Shown here: positions 61,438 through 64,000 of the stretch, in pieces
Layout of the letters: each line of letters starts with the position of its first letter
Position numbering within the stretch: the first letter of the stretch is position 1
Origin: Salegentibacter sp.
Lineage (GTDB): Bacteria; Bacteroidota; Bacteroidia; Flavobacteriales; Flavobacteriaceae
DNA: 64,000 nucleotides
NCBI GenBank assembly: GCA_017795085.1
Contig: CP051246.1
Coordinates: 1,490,514 to 1,554,513 of the forward strand
Direction of reading: 5' to 3'
Notes under the pieces: model-generated
Seen by the model: only the letters and a program-made list of their open reading frames with translations
Databases searched by the model: none
What the model was told of the DNA's origin: nothing
Program-made: the position numbers and the translations under genes

Positions 61438-62247
61438 ATGTTTCGTAAAATCATATACTCTTTACTGTTGAGCGTGGTCACTTTGGTACCTGCACAAGCC
61501 GGTATTATGGTAGTAAATGGATTGACACATACCTATCAAATTGGAGAAGATACTTATTATAAAGGGGTTATTACCATTCAAAATACTTCGTCAGAGCTTC
61601 AGGATGTAAAGCTGTTTAAAAGCGATTATTCCTATCAGGCGACAGGGGAAATGTATTACGGAAACCCTGATTTAAACAACAGGACCAATGCCAATTGGAT
61701 TAAACTAAATACTACTTTTCTAACCCTTCAAGGAAAAGAAAAAGTAGATGTGGCCTATGAAATAAAAGTGCCCAAAGACGTAGCGTTACAAAATGGGGCC
61801 TATTGGAGCGTTATAATGGTAGAGCCGGTGGCACGGGCAGTTCCGAGTGATGAGAAAAGTGGTTTTCAAATAACATCTAAAGTGCGCTATGCTGTTCAAA
61901 TCATTACCACCTATAATGAAGCCGAGGCCACCACGCTTCTCAAGTTTGAAGATGTTGGTCTGAATGCTGAAGAAAACCGCTATTTCCTGGAAGTAGATAT
62001 GGCCAATAACGGTGAGCTTTTTCACAAAGTACGCATGCATGTTGAAATTTTTGACAGAACTACAGGGAATGATATGGGTGCTTTTTCCAGTGAAAAGCTC
62101 AGTCTTTTGCCCGAAAGTTCTAAACGTTTCGGAATCAATTTAGGAGATTTACCCTCCGGAAACTATAGAGCTGTATTAACTGCGGAAACCGATAATGACA
62201 ACGTGTTTGGACTCCAAATGGATTTGGAACTGAAACATGAAGAATAA
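61438..62247 (+). CDS. Periplasmic two-Ig-domain protein, chaperone-like
   Basis: A 269-residue protein with a signal peptide (about 1-21, ending PAQA). Residues about 22-125 (GIMVVNGLTHTYQIGEDTYY, VITIQNTSSELQDVKLF, WIKLNTTFLTLQGKEKVDVA, then YEIKVPKDVALQNGAYWSVI) and about 135-269 look like two Ig-like domains joined by a short linker, the layout of PapD-type pilus chaperones. The classical Arg/Lys pair of PapD cannot be assigned. It overlaps the next gene by 11 bp. Similar proteins (DUF916-like) act with WxL proteins in Gram-positives. Pilus chaperone is inference. Confidence 0.6.
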   Translation: MFRKIIYSLLLSVVTLVPAQAGIMVVNGLTHTYQIGEDTYYKGVITIQNTSSELQDVKLFKSDYSYQATGEMYYGNPDLNNRTNANWIKLNTTFLTLQGKEKVDVAYEIKVPKDVALQNGAYWSVIMVEPVARAVPSDEKSGFQITSKVRYAVQIITTYNEAEATTLLKFEDVGLNAEENRYFLEVDMANNGELFHKVRMHVEIFDRTTGNDMGAFSSEKLSLLPESSKRFGINLGDLPSGNYRAVLTAETDNDNVFGLQMDLELKHEE

Positions 62248-63829
62248 TAAGCTGCTATATTGTTTTTTGTTTTTGCCCTTGTTTCTTGTTGCCCAAAACT
62301 TTGAAATAAACCTTGTACAACAAAAAGAGCAATACCTTCCCGGAAATGCACATTCATTGGTTTTTAAGGTTCAAAACAACCAACAAATCACCGCAACGTT
62401 TATTCCTGAGATAAGACTGCCCCATCAATGGAAGTCAACAACAACACCGGTCCAAACCTCGCTGCAAGCCGGTCAAAGCACCATATTGATTTTTCCAGTT
62501 CATATTCCTGCAGCCATCCTCAGTAAGGACTATGAAATAATACTTGCATTGCTCTCAGAGCAGTCGGCTACTACAGAGGTGCGTTTCAACCTGCATGTGG
62601 CCGAAGTACACAAAGTAGTGCTAACACCGCACCAGTCACCAGATTTTATAAAAGCCGGAGACTCCATCGTTTCTACATTTATACTGCGAAACCAAGGAAA
62701 CAGTGTGGCGCGTTTGCGCTATGAAATCAATCAGGAATCACTGATACGAAGCGGTATCCCCGATGTGCTGCAACCCGGCGAAATGCAGGAGGTGGAAGTT
62801 GTCACCCCCACCAATGCCAATTTGCCCAAAAGCACCGGAAAAGCCGTCAGGCTTACGGTTGAACAACTTAATGTTGATACTAACCCCCTCAAAGCCTATG
62901 CGCGAACAACAGTGATTCCGATTGAGGCACAACAAGAAGATGTATACCACCGCTACCCGGTGCGTGTATCGGGAATGTACATAGGGCGTAATCGCAACGG
63001 GGGGTATGCCGATGGTTTTCAAGGTGAAATATATGGAAAAGGCACTCTTGATGCTGAAAGAAAAAAGCACATCGAGTTTAGAGCCATTGGCCCAGACCAA
63101 TTTAGCTTGGCAGCTTTTGGACGTTATGAAGAATATTTTGCAACTTATACAACCGACAGGCTCTATGCCCATCTAGGTGATAAAGTATATTCGGCTTCCT
63201 ATCTCACTGAGTTTGCCCGATATGGTAGAGGTGCGGAAATCAATTATGAAAACGACAAATTTGCTGTTGGAGGCTATTACCAAAAACCGCGTTTTATTGA
63301 AGATATGACCAAGCAGTTTCACGGTTATGTTGCTTATAAATTTAAGGAGAAAACACGTTTGGCTTCCGGATACCTGTTAAAAACCTATCAAGACCAACCC
63401 GATGTTAACTTGATGTTTCTTACGGCAGACACCAATTTGTTTGGCGTGGTTGATTTGCATGGTGAGTATGCCATTAGTGACTCACAGTTTCAAAACGGAC
63501 AAGCGTTTCGCATTCAGGCTACGGCTAATATTCAAAACCTTTTGCTCAATGCTTCTTATCTGGAAGCTTCGCCATACTTTCAAGGCTTTTTTACCAACAC
63601 CAATTTTATTACGGCCAATATGCGGTACCGCATTCATCCCAAGGTGAATCTTATAGCTAATTATCGCAAAGATGCTCGCAACATCAATCAAGACACACTT
63701 TTTATGGCAGCACCTTATAGTGAGCGTTATTTGGCCGGAGTAAATTACAAATACACCAAGTTGGGTACCATAACGGCTTCTGTGGGAAAGCAAAAAAAAA
63801 ATGGACCGCATGGAAATCAGGAGGTTTGA
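62237..63829 (+). CDS. Outer-membrane Ig-plus-beta-barrel protein, usher-like (frame broken at 63792-63801)
   Basis: Reads 530 residues to a stop at 63829. Signal peptide about 1-19 (LFLVAQ), two Ig-like domains (about 22-115 and 118-225), then a barrel-like region with alternating strands: YPVRVSGMYIGRNRN, LYAHLGDKVYSASYLTEFA, RGAEINYENDKFAVGGYY, VNLIANYRKDA. The LGD...RGAE pattern is usher-like, but the N-terminus is not classical. At a run of ten A's the frame leaves the barrel and stops after 9 codons, while another frame continues it to the window edge. It overlaps the chaperone-like gene by 11 bp. GC-rich: I count about 54% in 62701-62820 against about 37% in 52441-52500. Confidence 0.6.
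   Translation: MKNNKLLYCFLFLPLFLVAQNFEINLVQQKEQYLPGNAHSLVFKVQNNQQITATFIPEIRLPHQWKSTTTPVQTSLQAGQSTILIFPVHIPAAILSKDYEIILALLSEQSATTEVRFNLHVAEVHKVVLTPHQSPDFIKAGDSIVSTFILRNQGNSVARLRYEINQESLIRSGIPDVLQPGEMQEVEVVTPTNANLPKSTGKAVRLTVEQLNVDTNPLKAYARTTVIPIEAQQEDVYHRYPVRVSGMYIGRNRNGGYADGFQGEIYGKGTLDAERKKHIEFRAIGPDQFSLAAFGRYEEYFATYTTDRLYAHLGDKVYSASYLTEFARYGRGAEINYENDKFAVGGYYQKPRFIEDMTKQFHGYVAYKFKEKTRLASGYLLKTYQDQPDVNLMFLTADTNLFGVVDLHGEYAISDSQFQNGQAFRIQATANIQNLLLNASYLEASPYFQGFFTNTNFITANMRYRIHPKVNLIANYRKDARNINQDTLFMAAPYSERYLAGVNYKYTKLGTITASVGKQKKNGPHGNQEV
63792..63801 (+). repeat. Poly(A) run of ten at the frame break
   Basis: Ten consecutive A's (CAAAAAAAAAATGG). With nine A's the barrel frame would continue unbroken to the window edge. 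Slippage, phase variation or a sequencing error could all explain it. Confidence 0.85.
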
Positions 63830-64000
63830 TTACAAAGAAGATTTTTTGAGGGTAAATTTTATGCAACGATTCAATAGTTTTCGTTTCAGACTGCAAAGTC
63901 AATTGGGGCAAACCAACAATTTTTTAAATGACACCTACGGAAATTCACAAATGCACACGCTCAATGTGACCTATAACCGCTGGAAAAATTCGTTTAATCT
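63801..64000 (+). pseudogene. Continuation of the usher-like barrel in the shifted frame (cut by window edge)
   Basis: From the ATG at 63801 the frame reads MDRMEIRRFDYKEDFLRVNF, then RFRLQSQLGQTN, and later TYGNSQMHTLNVTYNRW, with the alternating pattern of outer-membrane strands, like the region before the poly(A). It is open to the right edge. It should be one protein with the preceding frame if the A run is nine in the living gene. Confidence 0.6.

Overview
The window reads as chromosomal DNA of a marine-type member of the Flavobacteriaceae (Bacteroidota), near genera such as Salegentibacter or Gramella. Reasons: AT-rich sequence, no Shine-Dalgarno sites, repeated TAnnTTTG -7 promoter boxes (one with the full TTTG-N19-TAnnTTTG form), a type IX secretion C-terminal domain, a CarboxypepD_reg TonB-dependent receptor, and a TamB-TamL pair with a lipoprotein TamA homologue. 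The genus is inference. No rRNA, tRNA, CRISPR array or intact insertion sequence was seen.

Region 1-16.5 kb is mostly housekeeping: a thiolase cut by the left edge, a PgpH-like c-di-AMP phosphodiesterase, a GreA-like factor, a SatD/DUF3307 pair, an aldehyde dehydrogenase-DUF72-Nudix operon, an acyl-CoA thioesterase, MscS plus DUF3817, galE, a small YqaE/Pmp3 protein, a DedA-type protein, an SDR, an ArsR/Acr3 arsenic operon and an NADP-dependent oxidoreductase. Region 16.5-29.6 kb holds a FUSC exporter, a type IX-secreted adhesin-like protein, an MFS transporter, cysE-cysM, an SF2 helicase, PBP1A and an M19 dipeptidase.

Region 29.8-33.2 kb is a tight three-gene operon of a RimK-type ATP-grasp ligase, a GCS2-type carboxylate-amine ligase and an N-formylglutamate-amidohydrolase-like enzyme. 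It looks like a small biosynthetic cassette for an unidentified amide or peptide. After it come OsmC, SlyD, a Tat-exported Gfo/Idh/MocA oxidoreductase behind a repeat-rich leader, a 3D-domain lipoprotein, a beta-propeller protein, a methyltransferase, an ACT-like protein divergent from aspartate kinase, and a glycosyltransferase. Region 41.8-45.6 kb is a gluconate operon (GreB-like, a gluconokinase/6-phosphogluconate dehydrogenase fusion, GntP).

Region 45.7-60.3 kb is largely envelope biology: a siderophore-type TonB receptor, DoxX, an OmpA lipoprotein, TamB-TamL, uracil phosphoribosyltransferase, a secreted protein, a universal stress protein and an AEC transporter. The last 3.3 kb differs from the rest: it is GC-richer, lies beside a possible gene remnant, and encodes a secreted Cys-free subunit-like protein, a two-Ig-domain periplasmic protein and an Ig-plus-beta-barrel outer-membrane protein. 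The order resembles a chaperone-usher system built from unrelated-looking parts, and is the best candidate for something undescribed. The barrel gene is broken at a run of ten A's and runs off the right edge.
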